A stretch of 64,000 bases of DNA from Acidobacterium sp. (GCA_002737365.1 NSIL01000006.1:62001-126000); one strand, 5' to 3'. Positions 8,713-17,880 are shown, counted from the first letter of the stretch. The notes: generated by a model not told the origin, from the letters alone. Program-made: numbers and translations.

Positions 8713-11682
8713 TTAAAACTTCACGAGCACCGTGACCTGCGCCGCACGGGCCGCTTGCTGGTTGCGCAGCCTGAGGAAGTTCGTCGTGTTGAACCGTTCG
8801 TTCGCGCCGCTGTAGTTGTACTGGGTGTAGTTGCCGCCGTTCATCACGTTGAAGACGGCCACGCTCAACACGGCTTCACGGCCCCCACCCAGCCCAACCG
8901 ACTTGTTGACGTTCAGCCCCAGCGTCTTGATCGCCGGCGCCTGTTCCTGCCCTTCGCCGCGGGTCGGGTTCACGAAACGCATCCGCGTCGACAGCGGATT
9001 GGTCTGGCCATTCGACGTCCGAGCCGGCCCGAAGGCCGCCAGCTGCGGGTCACCGACCGGCAGCAGGTCAACAATCGGCCCCGACCACGGACCGGCAAGA
9101 ATCGTAAGGCTCGCCGAGAGGTTCACACCCCAGGGCGCCTGGTAGGACCCACCAAAGCGCGTCGAGTATTTCTGCCAGGTCGGACCGTAGGTGTGGACCG
9201 TGGTTCCAGTGGCGATGGGCAGGCTGTTGTCCTCGTTGTTGCCTCGCGGCATGTAGAGCAAGGTGTCGCTGGCAAACGTATTCGGTTGAATGAACCTGGC
9301 CGGATCGGTGGGGTTCCACGTGCCGCCAAAGTGATGCCACTGGCGATTGAGGCCGACGAGCGCCTGGAAGCCCTTCGACAGGTTTTTGGCCAGGGTGACT
9401 TCGATCGACCGGTACTCGAGCGTGCTCCACGAGTTGTTCTGTTGCTGGAAGATGATCCCGCGTGTCGGGTCGATCTTGCCGAAGCCTCCAAATGGCTGGT
9501 CGGGTCCGCTCGGGTAGATGCCGTTGACGTCGACCCGCGCCCACATGTCCTTATAGCTGCGGCTGATGCCGGCGACATCGAGGCTGATCTGGCCGGGGAA
9601 CTGCTTGCGGAACCCGAGGATCATCTCGTCGACGTACGGCTGATGCAGGCCCTTCGCAAATTCGTCGGCGGCAATCGATGCCGTGCGGGCCGCCGTAGGG
9701 ATGACAATCTCGAACCGCCCGTCGCCGTCGGCGTCGTACTCGTTACGTTCCCCGGCGGCCTCGTTGGCGCCGAAGAGCGTGATCGCGTCGCGGCCCATCA
9801 CCTGTTCGTGCACTCGCACGTAGCTGCCGCGCAGCACGTTACGCGAATCCTTGGTGAGCAGGTAGGAGAAGCCGAACCGCGGGCCGATGGAGATGCTGTT
9901 CTGTCGCTGGATGTTGAAGATGTCGTCGTTGCGGGTGACGAAGTCGGCCCGAATACCGAGGTTGAGCGTCAACCGACTGTTCGGATGCCACGTGTCCTGC
10001 ACGTAGATGCCGATGTCGCTGTCGCGGGCGGCGCGGGTGGTCAGCGAAACGGGCGAGTTATAACGGCGATGGAACGGCACCGTGCCGCCGGCGACATCTC
10101 CGGGTGTGCGCAGGCGGCGCTGTTCCAGCACAAACCCGCCGTTCACATACTCGGTCTGCTGGTCGTAGGTGCTGCGTGGGGCGGCAAAGAATCCGGTCTG
10201 CAACTGATGGCTCCCCATCCAGCCGTCCTTGTAGTACGTGACGTCGCCGCGCACCACGATCTGTGAGGCGGGCTGGAAGTTATACGACTGGAGATTGCCG
10301 CCTTCGAGGATGCGTCCCGACCCCTGAACCGTGCCGCCCTGCACGTTCGCCGAGTCGTGGATCACGACCTGGGGGCCTGACAGCCCGAGCGCCGCGAAGG
10401 TTGACGCATCCGATCCACCCTTGCCGTTATACGAGGCGGTGAAGGTGGTGGTCGTGCGCAGACCCCACACCGACGTGACCTTGCCGCTGTAGAGCGGGCC
10501 TCCAGTCGACTGCGCCGAAATCTGCTCGTAGTTGAACTCGCGGTCTCCCGTCAGCAACAGCCGGTCCTGCTGGAAGAAACCCTGGATGTCGTGCCGGCCG
10601 GCCCGCCCGCTGATCTTGAGGAACGGCTGCCAGCTCTCGCTCTCGTTGTTGAAGAGCACGGCGTCTGGCTTGTACGCCTTGATCCGTTCGACCTCGGCCG
10701 AGGTCCGGCTGATGCCGGCGGAAGAGACTGCCCGGCGAAGGGCGCCGAAGAACCACACCTTGTCTTTCATGACCGGCCCACCCAGCGCCACGTCGAACTG
10801 CCTCACGTAGGCCGTCGTCGGCGTGCCGCCCGTCCCGGGCTTGCAACCGGGCGCCGCGGAGCAGTTGTCGACGTTGTTGCCGTTCCAGCCAAAGGGCTGA
10901 TACGCAAACGCCCCGCTCCCCTTGAAACTGTTGCCGCCGCTCTTGGTGACGATGTTCATCACGAGACCGACACCCATCGGCGAGCTCGCATCCACGCCAC
11001 CGGTCTTGACTTGGATGTCCTGCACCATGTCGGCGCCCATCGACACATAGGTCAGCTGCGCGTCGTGATAGTTGGTGGCGATCGTGCCTTCGAGTTGCAG
11101 CACGTGCGCGAAGTGCTCGGTGGCGTGGCCGAAATACACCTGCCGGCCGCTGCCATCGTCGAAGCTGCGCGAAATCACTCCCGGCGTCAATTCGAGGAAG
11201 TCGCTGTAGTTACGGCGCGCCTGAATCGGCATGAGCCGCTGGAAGTCGCCGTCAATGTTGAGCACGTTGCCGGGCTTGTCGACCTCGATCATGGGCGAGT
11301 CGCCGGTGACCGTGACAGTTTCCTGAAGGCTACTGAGCTGCATCGTGACGTCCACGGCAAACGTGGCGCCGACCCGCACCAGAATGCCTTCGCGTAGGAA
11401 CGTCGCAAACCCGGGCAATTCGGCCGTGAGGGTGAATGTTCCCGGCGCCAGGTTATTCAGCCGATATTCACCGCGCTCGTTGGTGACATCGCTCTGCGGC
11501 CGCAGCACGTTGGGAGAGGTGGCTGTCACGGTGACGCCCGGCAGTCCCGCGCCTTGCTGGTCGGTCACCGACCCTCGAAGGCCACCGAGCCCACTCTGCG
11601 CGCCTGCCCCTGACGTCACGCCGAACAACAACACCAGCACCGCCGCGCTGCCAAAACAAGTCGTCCGCCATTTGCTTCCCAT
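8713..11682 (-). CDS. Oar-like TonB-dependent outer-membrane receptor
   Basis: Outer-membrane beta-barrel receptor of the carboxypeptidase-regulatory (CarboxypepD_reg) plus plug plus barrel type, 989 residues from MGSKWRTT at 11682. That ATG follows GGAGGAG and gives a signal peptide ending at AGAQ. The frame remains open to 11832, but the extra 50 codons belong to an aminotransferase pseudogene. The N-terminal domain (about residues 30-110) has GSVTDQQGAGLPGVTVT and an ETVTVTG linker; the plug has GVISRSF and NIVTKSGGN; the protein ends in the aromatic residue Phe, as sorting signals do. The ligand is unknown; such proteins take up glycans, peptides or siderophores. No TonB or ExbBD gene is in the window. 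Confidence 0.88.
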   Translation of the reverse strand: MGSKWRTTCFGSAAVLVLLFGVTSGAGAQSGLGGLRGSVTDQQGAGLPGVTVTATSPNVLRPQSDVTNERGEYRLNNLAPGTFTLTAELPGFATFLREGILVRVGATFAVDVTMQLSSLQETVTVTGDSPMIEVDKPGNVLNIDGDFQRLMPIQARRNYSDFLELTPGVISRSFDDGSGRQVYFGHATEHFAHVLQLEGTIATNYHDAQLTYVSMGADMVQDIQVKTGGVDASSPMGVGLVMNIVTKSGGNSFKGSGAFAYQPFGWNGNNVDNCSAAPGCKPGTGGTPTTAYVRQFDVALGGPVMKDKVWFFGALRRAVSSAGISRTSAEVERIKAYKPDAVLFNNESESWQPFLKISGRAGRHDIQGFFQQDRLLLTGDREFNYEQISAQSTGGPLYSGKVTSVWGLRTTTTFTASYNGKGGSDASTFAALGLSGPQVVIHDSANVQGGTVQGSGRILEGGNLQSYNFQPASQIVVRGDVTYYKDGWMGSHQLQTGFFAAPRSTYDQQTEYVNGGFVLEQRRLRTPGDVAGGTVPFHRRYNSPVSLTTRAARDSDIGIYVQDTWHPNSRLTLNLGIRADFVTRNDDIFNIQRQNSISIGPRFGFSYLLTKDSRNVLRGSYVRVHEQVMGRDAITLFGANEAAGERNEYDADGDGRFEIVIPTAARTASIAADEFAKGLHQPYVDEMILGFRKQFPGQISLDVAGISRSYKDMWARVDVNGIYPSGPDQPFGGFGKIDPTRGIIFQQQNNSWSTLEYRSIEVTLAKNLSKGFQALVGLNRQWHHFGGTWNPTDPARFIQPNTFASDTLLYMPRGNNEDNSLPIATGTTVHTYGPTWQKYSTRFGGSYQAPWGVNLSASLTILAGPWSGPIVDLLPVGDPQLAAFGPARTSNGQTNPLSTRMRFVNPTRGEGQEQAPAIKTLGLNVNKSVGLGGGREAVLSVAVFNVMNGGNYTQYNYSGANERFNTTNFLRLRNQQAARAAQVTVLVKF

Positions 11683-11754
11683 GGTTCTCCTCCAATCTGG
11701 ACTAACGTAAAGACACCAAGTTGACCGTAATGCAGAAGTGACGGCGGCGCAAGA

Positions 11755-12115
11755 CTCGTCGCGCACCTTCGCGGTGCCGGCCGTGGACATCAGCCACTTC
11801 TGCCCGGCGGCCGCATAGTGGTCGACGTTCATGGCCTTCAGGTCCAGGGTCCATCATCCCGAGCGGATGGGCACCGTCCACCGAGATCAGCAGGCCGCGG
11901 CGACGCGCCAGGTCGGCCAGTTCCTTCACCGGCGTGGCCAGCCCGGTCACGTAGGTCAGGTGGCTCACCATGACGGCACCGGACCTTCGGTGCCGTTATT
12001 CATGAAGTTCATGCCGTCGAGGATATTGAACTGGCTGCGGACTTTCCACCAGTACGCCTCGTCCAGGGGACCGGACGGCTTGAGGTTGGCCACCGACAGA
12101 GTTGGGGCGACGACC
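11755..12115 (-). pseudogene. Remnant of class V aminotransferase (isopenicillin-N-epimerase/cysteine-desulfurase-like)
   Basis: Three fragments of one PLP enzyme lie in order on the minus strand. First comes DEAYWWKVRSQFNILDGM with FMNNGTEGPVP (about 12000-12110), the N-terminal part. Next, after a stop and a large internal deletion, VSHLTYVTGLATPVKELA to LLISVDGAHPLGMMD (about 11850-11970). After a frameshift follows MNVDHYAAAGQKWLMS (about 11760-11832), the region just before the PLP lysine. The rest is absent. It is the only content of the gap between the receptor gene and the DUF5916 gene. Confidence 0.75.
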
Positions 12116-12168
12116 TGCTCGCCGTCCCACGCGCGAAGGGATCCTCCGGTGCGCGCGAATGCCTCCTC

Positions 12169-12188
12169 GGGCGCACTGAAGTGCGCCC
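12169..12188. repeat. Perfect 9-bp hairpin downstream of the DUF5916 gene
   Basis: Arms GGGCGCACT and AGTGCGCCC with a 2-base centre, 22 bases past the end of the minus-strand DUF5916 gene. There is no T-run, so it is either a factor-assisted 3' end or another dispersed palindrome. 12116-12209 holds nothing else recognisable. Confidence 0.6.
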
Positions 12189-12209
12189 CCTACGCATCAG
12201 CGGCGCTCG

Positions 12210-14507
12210 CTAGAAGTCGACGAGGCGCGTGTACTTGATGACGAACGATCGACCCAAGGTCTCGGCCGTGGTGGAACTCAGCAGGTCGCGGCGGTCGTTG
12301 AAGACCACGAACAATCCGGTACCGCTGCGGTTCAGCATCGCCAAACGGACGTTCGATGAGAACTGTCCGGTCTGGCTGTTGTACTGCAGCAGCGCCGAGA
12401 TGTTGGCCAGGGTCGTGAACGAGTAGTTCGCCTTGATCGGCACCAGGTTGTTTACGAAATTGCCATACGGCAACTTGATGTCCTGGTGGGTCCAGCCGAC
12501 GCTGGCGGTGGCCTTCGGCGTGATGCGGTACTCGCTGGTGAACTCCGCCGACGTGAAGTCGCCGTCGTAATAATCGCCGACCCGGAAGCGGACCGTTCCA
12601 GTCACCCGCGCGCTCGGGTTATGGAAATACTCAAAGGCGTTCTGCCACCAAGCATACTGACCGGCCGGTATCACCACCCTCCGGCCGTCGCGGTTGTAGA
12701 CCGCAAAGGATGCCGTCGGGTTGTCCTTGGAGTAATCGGCAAACCAACCGAAGCGGCCACCCTGCTTGGGCTGAATCTCGAACGGGTGGATGTGCCACGC
12801 CTCACTCTGAAGATTGCCGTTGAAGTCGTAGAACGAGTTGAACGATACGTGCGGCGCGACCCGGCGAATCCACTCGATCTTCTTGGGCTGCGGCTGGAAA
12901 AAAGCGCGAAACTCCGGGCGGCGATAGCCACGACGCGGCAGGAAGCCGACTTCGGGATTGAAGCCCTCCCCCACCTGCGAGTAGCCGCCGGAAATCTGCC
13001 ACAGGCTATTAGTGAAGTTATAGAAGGCGCGGCCGGCATAGTCGCTTCCAAAAGCTTTTCGCGCGCCGCCCGAATCGGTGCGCGCGACGAACCCGGACAG
13101 CCGCTGACTGGGCGACAACTGGATATTGGCGTCGACGCCGTAGGCCCGGTTAAAGTCGCCGGCGGGCGCGGAACTGCCGGTGCCCTGCCGATTCACGAAG
13201 ATGGCGCCGTAGCTCGAGCGGCCCACCTCGCGCTGGACGCGCAGGGTCGTGAAGTTGTTCGCCGGCCCCACCACCTGAGTACCAGCGGCGTTCTCGGCTT
13301 CATCGGTCTGGATGTTCAGGGCACCGACGTTCCACCCTCCGAGCTTGCCGCTCAGACGGCCGCCCCCAAGGATGTCGATCGGCACGCCGGTCGCCGACAG
13401 GCCGATGCGGCGCGTGAAGAACAAATCGATCTGCTGCGGATTGCCAAACTGGAAGGTCGACGCGTTCTCGAGAAAGAACGGACGCTTCTCCGGAAAGAAC
13501 AAATCGAAGCGGGTCAGGTTGACCTGCTCTTCGTCGGCCTCGACCTGCGCGAAGTCGGTGTTGACCGTCGCATCCAAGGTCAGGTTCGGACGAATCCCCC
13601 ACTTGAAGTCCAGCCCGACGACCGCTTTCTTGTCGACCTTGTCGCCGACGATACGGGTGTAGTCCTTGTTCACCGAGCCCAGCGCGTAGGGGATCAGCTT
13701 GAGGTCGCGCCGGGGCGGCAAATCGAGGCCAGACATCTTGGCGGCCAGCGAGACCCGGTAGATGTCGAACCCACGCGGGATGGTGGCGAGGTAGACCTGC
13801 TCATTCTTGTGGCGGATGTTCCGCATCAGGTTGAAGCCCCAGGTCTGGTTCGTGCCGGTCTGGTAGCGCAACGTCTTCAGTGGAATGGCCAGTTCGGTCT
13901 CCCAGCCACGATCAGTGACCTGACTCTTCACCGTCCAGCTGCCGTCCCAATTGGGGTTGAACGCGCTGATGCCGCCACGCTGGATGCCGGCCGCGCCGCC
14001 ACCGCCGAGCGACACGCCGCTCGTCTGCCCTTCGCGAGCGACCTGGCCGTCGTATTCGATCCCGAGCGGGTTGGTGCCAAACACAAACGCGTTCTGGTTA
14101 TCGTTGAAGGTGTCGAGCACCAGCACAATGGAGTCGGTCTCGCTGAGTGATCCATCGCGACGCGCCTGCGACACGATGATCTTCGACGGGTCGCTGTCGA
14201 AGGCAATGACACTGATATACAACGTGCCCTTGCCGACCAGGACGCGCACTTCGGTCTTCTCGCTGGCCGGAGCCCCTTCGACGGGGTCCTGTTGCGTAAA
14301 AGTGGCGTACGGCGGTACGGTCTGCCACACGGCCTCGTTCACCTTGCCGTCGATGATCGGAGCCTCGGCGGAATCGGCGAGCTTGCCAACCGTGAAGGTC
14401 GGGGGTGGAGGCGGCTGCTGGGCAACCAGCGGAGTGGCGGTCAGGACGGCGGCACACACGAGCACGAACCGCAGACAACACGAATAACGATAATCAAGTC
14501 TACACAT
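12210..14507 (-). CDS. DUF5916 outer-membrane protein with CBM9-like N-terminal domain
   Basis: Exported protein of 765 residues from ATG 14507 (MCRLDYRY). It has a signal peptide ending at LVAQQ, a proline-rich linker and a domain like carbohydrate-binding family 9 (about residues 35-230: 'IIDGKVNEAVWQTVP', 'LYISVIAFDSDPSKI'). After it comes a large beta-rich DUF5916 region with features of an outer-membrane barrel (FFPEKRPFFLE, many aromatic strands, C-terminal RLVDF). An in-frame start at 14627 would overlap the divergent gene and would lack a signal sequence. The substrate is unknown; the family often sits near TonB receptors, as here. Confidence 0.8.
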   Translation of the reverse strand: MCRLDYRYSCCLRFVLVCAAVLTATPLVAQQPPPPPTFTVGKLADSAEAPIIDGKVNEAVWQTVPPYATFTQQDPVEGAPASEKTEVRVLVGKGTLYISVIAFDSDPSKIIVSQARRDGSLSETDSIVLVLDTFNDNQNAFVFGTNPLGIEYDGQVAREGQTSGVSLGGGGAAGIQRGGISAFNPNWDGSWTVKSQVTDRGWETELAIPLKTLRYQTGTNQTWGFNLMRNIRHKNEQVYLATIPRGFDIYRVSLAAKMSGLDLPPRRDLKLIPYALGSVNKDYTRIVGDKVDKKAVVGLDFKWGIRPNLTLDATVNTDFAQVEADEEQVNLTRFDLFFPEKRPFFLENASTFQFGNPQQIDLFFTRRIGLSATGVPIDILGGGRLSGKLGGWNVGALNIQTDEAENAAGTQVVGPANNFTTLRVQREVGRSSYGAIFVNRQGTGSSAPAGDFNRAYGVDANIQLSPSQRLSGFVARTDSGGARKAFGSDYAGRAFYNFTNSLWQISGGYSQVGEGFNPEVGFLPRRGYRRPEFRAFFQPQPKKIEWIRRVAPHVSFNSFYDFNGNLQSEAWHIHPFEIQPKQGGRFGWFADYSKDNPTASFAVYNRDGRRVVIPAGQYAWWQNAFEYFHNPSARVTGTVRFRVGDYYDGDFTSAEFTSEYRITPKATASVGWTHQDIKLPYGNFVNNLVPIKANYSFTTLANISALLQYNSQTGQFSSNVRLAMLNRSGTGLFVVFNDRRDLLSSTTAETLGRSFVIKYTRLVDF

Positions 14508-14516
14508 CTGTTTTGG

Positions 14517-14522
14517 TAGGTT
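14517..14522 (+). promoter_or_regulatory. -10 element TAGGTT, leaderless promoter
   Basis: TAGGTT ends 6 bases before ATG 14529. It lies in the 21-base gap between two divergent start codons (14507 and 14529), so there is no room for a leader with a Shine-Dalgarno site. Confidence 0.5.
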
Positions 14523-14528
14523 CTGGAA

Positions 14529-16571
14529 ATGAAGAAAGAAATCGTAGTTTACGCCAAGGCAGGGCTGGCGGCAATCGCCCTTGTTGTCTTCGGTTGTCTC
14601 TCGTTCGCGACGGCCGCCGAGGCCCAACCACCGGCGCTCTCAAAAGATCAGCGCACACTGCTTCAGTCGGTCCTGAACGCGGTCGATGCGGCCACCGCGC
14701 AGCCGAGTTCGACTGAAGCTCCGTGGCCTCTCCATGTGATGCGAGCATCCGACGGTTCTCACTACCTGGCGTTCTCGATCGATTCCTTCGGCACCGCGAA
14801 GCTGCCGCCGGGACCCGTGCTGCTCTACGTGCGGCTGGCAACGGCCCGCCCCCCTGATGGGGCAACCATGACTCCTGAACGCTCGCCAATCAGCGAGTGG
14901 CTGGCCGGGCAACGCGTCGACCCGCGAATGCTGCCGGGGCGCGGCATCGCCATCGGCGAGATGCCGGCATTCGGTGCCGGCGCCATCGGCGTGCGTGGTT
15001 CAACGCCGTCCACTGGCTCCATGGACCTCAAGCTGATGGCGCTCGAGCGCGAGCGAGCGCGTCAGGACAAGGAGGACGCCGCCAAGCAGCGCCGCGCCGA
15101 GCTCGAGGGCAAGGAGACCGTGCTTCGCGGCACCGTGCCATTTGAGGATTTCGATGTCCGGTCCCATTCATTCGCGGCGGACGGCCGTCGCATCGTCAGC
15201 CGGGCCCTGACGGCGGGGCCGGGCGACTACGACCTGTTCGTGGCGTGGGCTGATCCGGCCGCCCGCCGACCGGTCGACACGATCCATGTCAGCCAAATGG
15301 CGGTCACCCTGCCCATCGTCACCACCGACGCCCTCGCCACCAGCAGCATTATCGTCGCCGACCGCATCACGATTCGAGCAAGCCCGTACACGGCGGCTGA
15401 GCAAGCCTCGCATCCGTACTCAATTGGCCTGACCGAGATTGTCCCGGCCCGTGACGCCATCTTCACGAGGGATGACAACCTGGCCGTGGCCTTCCAGGTG
15501 ATTAACGCCAGACCGAGCGATAGCGGCAAGCCCGACCTGCGCATTACGTTTCAGATCATCAGGATGGATGGCGAACGTGAACTGTCCTTCGCGTCGCTGA
15601 ACCCGCAGTCATACGACCACACCTCGATGCCCCTCGACTTCGACCTTCGCCTCGGCCACCCGCTGCTGGCGGCGATGAGTGTGCCGCTGGCGACGCTGCC
15701 GCGTGGCGACTACCGACTGAAGATCGTTGCCACTGACCGCCGGGCCGGCACGGCGCGGACGGCCGACACGGCATTCAAGGTCATCGGCACGCCAGCCTCC
15801 CTGCTCGCCGAGGCTCCGGCGCTTGGCCGGCCCTTCCGCCGCGAGGCCGCAATCGAGGCGCAGGCGCTGGCAGCCGTGGTGCTGGCGCTCACGCCTGACG
15901 CGGCCTCACCTGCCCTGCGCCGCGCGCTTGAGGCAGCGGCCGGCGGGAGGTTTGTCGACCTGCTGCTGGAAGAGGTGGTGCCCGAGAATGAACGGGCCAG
16001 TCGCGTCGCGCTGACCGGCCTGGCGCTCTACATAATTGGCGATGCCTCCGCGGCCAGCCAGTTCCAGCACGCCCTCTCCCTTGGTGCGCCACCCGCCGCG
16101 GTGCAGTTCCTGATTGGCGCGGTGCGGGCCTCGCAGAACCGAGACCCCGATGCCATTGCGGCCTGGGAGCTGTCCGCATCCTCCGGCATGGCGCCTGGCG
16201 TGGTGAGGCCCTTACTGATTGAAGCGTACTTGCGTCGCGGCGATGCGGACCGTGCGGCCGCACTGGTGCCGGCCGAGTTCACACTGCGACCAACCGCCGG
16301 CCCGTGGCTTCGAGCGCAGGTGGCCCCACACCTGGCGGGCGGCCGCGATCGCGACGCGATCGTCGTGCTCGACGCGCACCTGTCGCGGACGCCGGATGAT
16401 GGCGAGGCCCGCTGGCTCCTGCTGCAGGCCCTGTACGGCAGCATCGTCCGAGGCGCCGGTGGTAATCGCACGCGGTTCACGACCGCGGCTCTGGCGTACA
16501 TTGCCGCCGGTGGGGCCAACGCCGCCCTCGTGGCCGATTGGCTCGCTGCCCTCGGTCGCGAGGGACAATAA
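14529..16571 (+). CDS. Exported protein of unknown function with helical-repeat C-terminus
   Basis: 680 residues with a clear signal peptide (MKKEIVVYAKAGLAAIALVV, cleavage near AEAQ). The middle (about residues 100-420) looks beta-rich, with a short charged coiled segment of RERARQDKEDAAKQRRAE type near residue 175. The last 250 residues are alanine-rich alpha-helices resembling TPR repeats (LTGLALYIIGDASAASQFQHAL, AIAAWELSASSG). I do not recognise a named family. It converges tail to tail (1 base apart) with a VWFA-domain protein, a pairing that suggests a joint extracytoplasmic role, but this is inference. Confidence 0.72.
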   Translation: MKKEIVVYAKAGLAAIALVVFGCLSFATAAEAQPPALSKDQRTLLQSVLNAVDAATAQPSSTEAPWPLHVMRASDGSHYLAFSIDSFGTAKLPPGPVLLYVRLATARPPDGATMTPERSPISEWLAGQRVDPRMLPGRGIAIGEMPAFGAGAIGVRGSTPSTGSMDLKLMALERERARQDKEDAAKQRRAELEGKETVLRGTVPFEDFDVRSHSFAADGRRIVSRALTAGPGDYDLFVAWADPAARRPVDTIHVSQMAVTLPIVTTDALATSSIIVADRITIRASPYTAAEQASHPYSIGLTEIVPARDAIFTRDDNLAVAFQVINARPSDSGKPDLRITFQIIRMDGERELSFASLNPQSYDHTSMPLDFDLRLGHPLLAAMSVPLATLPRGDYRLKIVATDRRAGTARTADTAFKVIGTPASLLAEAPALGRPFRREAAIEAQALAAVVLALTPDAASPALRRALEAAAGGRFVDLLLEEVVPENERASRVALTGLALYIIGDASAASQFQHALSLGAPPAAVQFLIGAVRASQNRDPDAIAAWELSASSGMAPGVVRPLLIEAYLRRGDADRAAALVPAEFTLRPTAGPWLRAQVAPHLAGGRDRDAIVVLDAHLSRTPDDGEARWLLLQALYGSIVRGAGGNRTRFTTAALAYIAAGGANAALVADWLAALGREGQ

Positions 16572-16572
16572 A

Positions 16573-17859
16573 CTATTTCTTCTTCACCGTCGGCGGCGAC
16601 GGGACCTTACCGCCGGTCTTCAGCGAGTAGGCGCGCCGCGAGGCCACGGTCACGTTGGGCCGGTCGACCTTGACCTCCAACGCCCGCGTGCGCTTCGTCG
16701 TGTCCGGATTGCTCGAATAGAATCCGAGCAGGTAGTAATCGCTGGTCTCGGCGTCAATGCGCTTGAACTCCGAGACGTAGTCATTGGTATTCACCACCGC
16801 GAAGCCGCCGGTTTCTTCGGCCATGTAGCGCAGCGTACTGGTGGTCTTCTGGATGTGGGTGCGCCATTCACTCTGGTCGGCGAACGCCGCGAGGTCGACC
16901 ACCCCCGCCAGCCCACGCGGGTCCACCGTATACATGGTCGCGTTGGCCCGATTGGCAGATAACACCAACTCGCGCATCAGCTTGTGCAGGTCGATGTCAG
17001 CGGTGACACTGCTCAGGCGGAAATAGGGATTCTCTTCGTCATTCATCTCACGCAAGGGATCCGAGAAGCGGCCGCCCTGCACCCGGTCACGGCCCGCTCG
17101 ACCCTCGGCAAAGGGATCGAAGTCGTAACCATTGCTGATGTAGATCACGGCCTTGCGACGATTGTTGACCTGCTCCAGGTCGTTCAGGATGCTGTAAGCG
17201 GTGTAGAACGCAATCTGCGCCCGCGAACGGATGTCGGCAGGCCCCTGCGAGGACTCAAGCATCTTGAAGATCTCGGCGGGAATCAGGCCGCTGCCGCGGA
17301 TCTTGCCGACCGCTTCCATCATCATCTTCTTGTCGGCCGTCGGCCCGATGCTGATGTACGACGGCCCACTCGAGACGAGCGCGACGAGATCGCCTTCATG
17401 AATCAAGGTGTCGCCCAGGGTCTGCACCAGCTTGCGCACGTGCGGCGTCATCTCGGGATCAAAGTGGAGGTCGTCGATGAAAATCAGCAAGACGCGACCG
17501 CCGGAATCGTCGGGGCGGCGGCGGGCCGCCGGCAAGACCATGCCTTCGGGCGCGGCGATGGCCGGCCCCGGGCTCAGCAGGTTGAACGTCCGGCCCCCCT
17601 GGACCAGCGAGAACGACGTCACGACCTGCGGCACACCATCCTCGAACACGGTGAAATTCTCGCGTGTCAGGTCGGACACGAACCGGCCCTTGTCGTCGCG
17701 AGGGATGGCATCGGTGTTCACCAGCGTGACGCCGCCGCGGAACGTGGGCTGTTGGGCAAGCAATGTAGCGTCCGGTTTCAGCCGGACCATGTCCGCGCCG
17801 AGCCCAATCACCGCCAGGGCCGCCACTGTGAAAGCGCACTTCATCCCGGCAGTATTCAT
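16573..17859 (-). CDS. VWFA-related acidobacterial exported protein
   Basis: 428 residues from ATG 17859, or 423 from ATG 17844. It has a von Willebrand factor A-like domain of the type found in Acidobacteria (TIGR03436-like): ENFTVFEDGVPQ and a MIDAS-like start VLLIFIDDLHFD, then AVIYISNGYDFDPF, ATMYTVDPRGL and DYYLLGFYSSNPDTTKR. The signal peptide (MKCAFTVAALAVIGLGA) is followed by MVRLKPDAT, which is encoded by palindromic element A, so the repeat lies at the signal-cleavage region. The function of the family is not established; adhesion or protein interaction at the surface is likely. Both candidate starts lie within a 15-bp tandem duplication. Confidence 0.85.
   Translation of the reverse strand: MNTAGMKCAFTVAALAVIGLGADMVRLKPDATLLAQQPTFRGGVTLVNTDAIPRDDKGRFVSDLTRENFTVFEDGVPQVVTSFSLVQGGRTFNLLSPGPAIAAPEGMVLPAARRRPDDSGGRVLLIFIDDLHFDPEMTPHVRKLVQTLGDTLIHEGDLVALVSSGPSYISIGPTADKKMMMEAVGKIRGSGLIPAEIFKMLESSQGPADIRSRAQIAFYTAYSILNDLEQVNNRRKAVIYISNGYDFDPFAEGRAGRDRVQGGRFSDPLREMNDEENPYFRLSSVTADIDLHKLMRELVLSANRANATMYTVDPRGLAGVVDLAAFADQSEWRTHIQKTTSTLRYMAEETGGFAVVNTNDYVSEFKRIDAETSDYYLLGFYSSNPDTTKRTRALEVKVDRPNVTVASRRAYSLKTGGKVPSPPTVKKK
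17764..17790. repeat. Palindromic element family A, copy 2 (VWFA signal-peptide region)
   Basis: TGTAGC followed by the inverted repeat GTCCGG/CCGGAC (17770-17787) and CAT. It is the reverse orientation of the copy at 2888-2915 and encodes MVRLKPDAT on the minus strand. Confidence 0.8.
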
Positions 17860-17870
17860 CCCGACAGTAT
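17841..17870. repeat. 15-bp tandem duplication carrying promoter and start codon
   Basis: TCATCCCGGCAGTAT (17841-17855) is followed directly by TCATCCCGACAGTAT (17856-17870), with one difference. On the minus strand each copy ends in GGGATGA, so each offers an ATG start for the VWFA gene. Confidence 0.85.
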
Positions 17871-17878
17871 AATGTCGG
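17861..17878. promoter_or_regulatory. Palindromic bidirectional leaderless promoter
   Basis: CCGAC-AGTATAAT-GTCGG. On the plus strand TATAAT (17868-17873) lies 7 bases before ATG 17881. On the minus strand TATACT (17871-17866) lies 6 bases before ATG 17859. The two hexamers share 4 bp and are flanked by perfect 5-bp inverted arms. Confidence 0.65.
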
Positions 17879-17880
17879 CC

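Noticed and set aside
8755-10266. 503-codon open frame on the plus strand opposite the first TonB receptor
   Set aside because: It is the complement-frame shadow of a GC-rich gene; its Arg/Val/His-rich translation has no domain and the minus-strand frame is clearly a receptor.
11702-11971. Small intact-looking 89-codon gene
   Set aside because: Only its first half resembles a class V aminotransferase and the rest is frameshifted; it is one fragment of the pseudogene.
12486-14150. 554-codon open frame on the plus strand opposite the DUF5916 gene
   Set aside because: Shadow frame: biased composition, no ribosome site or promoter, while the minus strand encodes a coherent exported protein.
16984-17871. 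Long 5' extension of the sulfite-oxidase-like frame
   Set aside because: It is antisense to the VWFA gene and would bury the Tat signal inside the protein; the TATAAT and the signal sequence fix the start at 17881.
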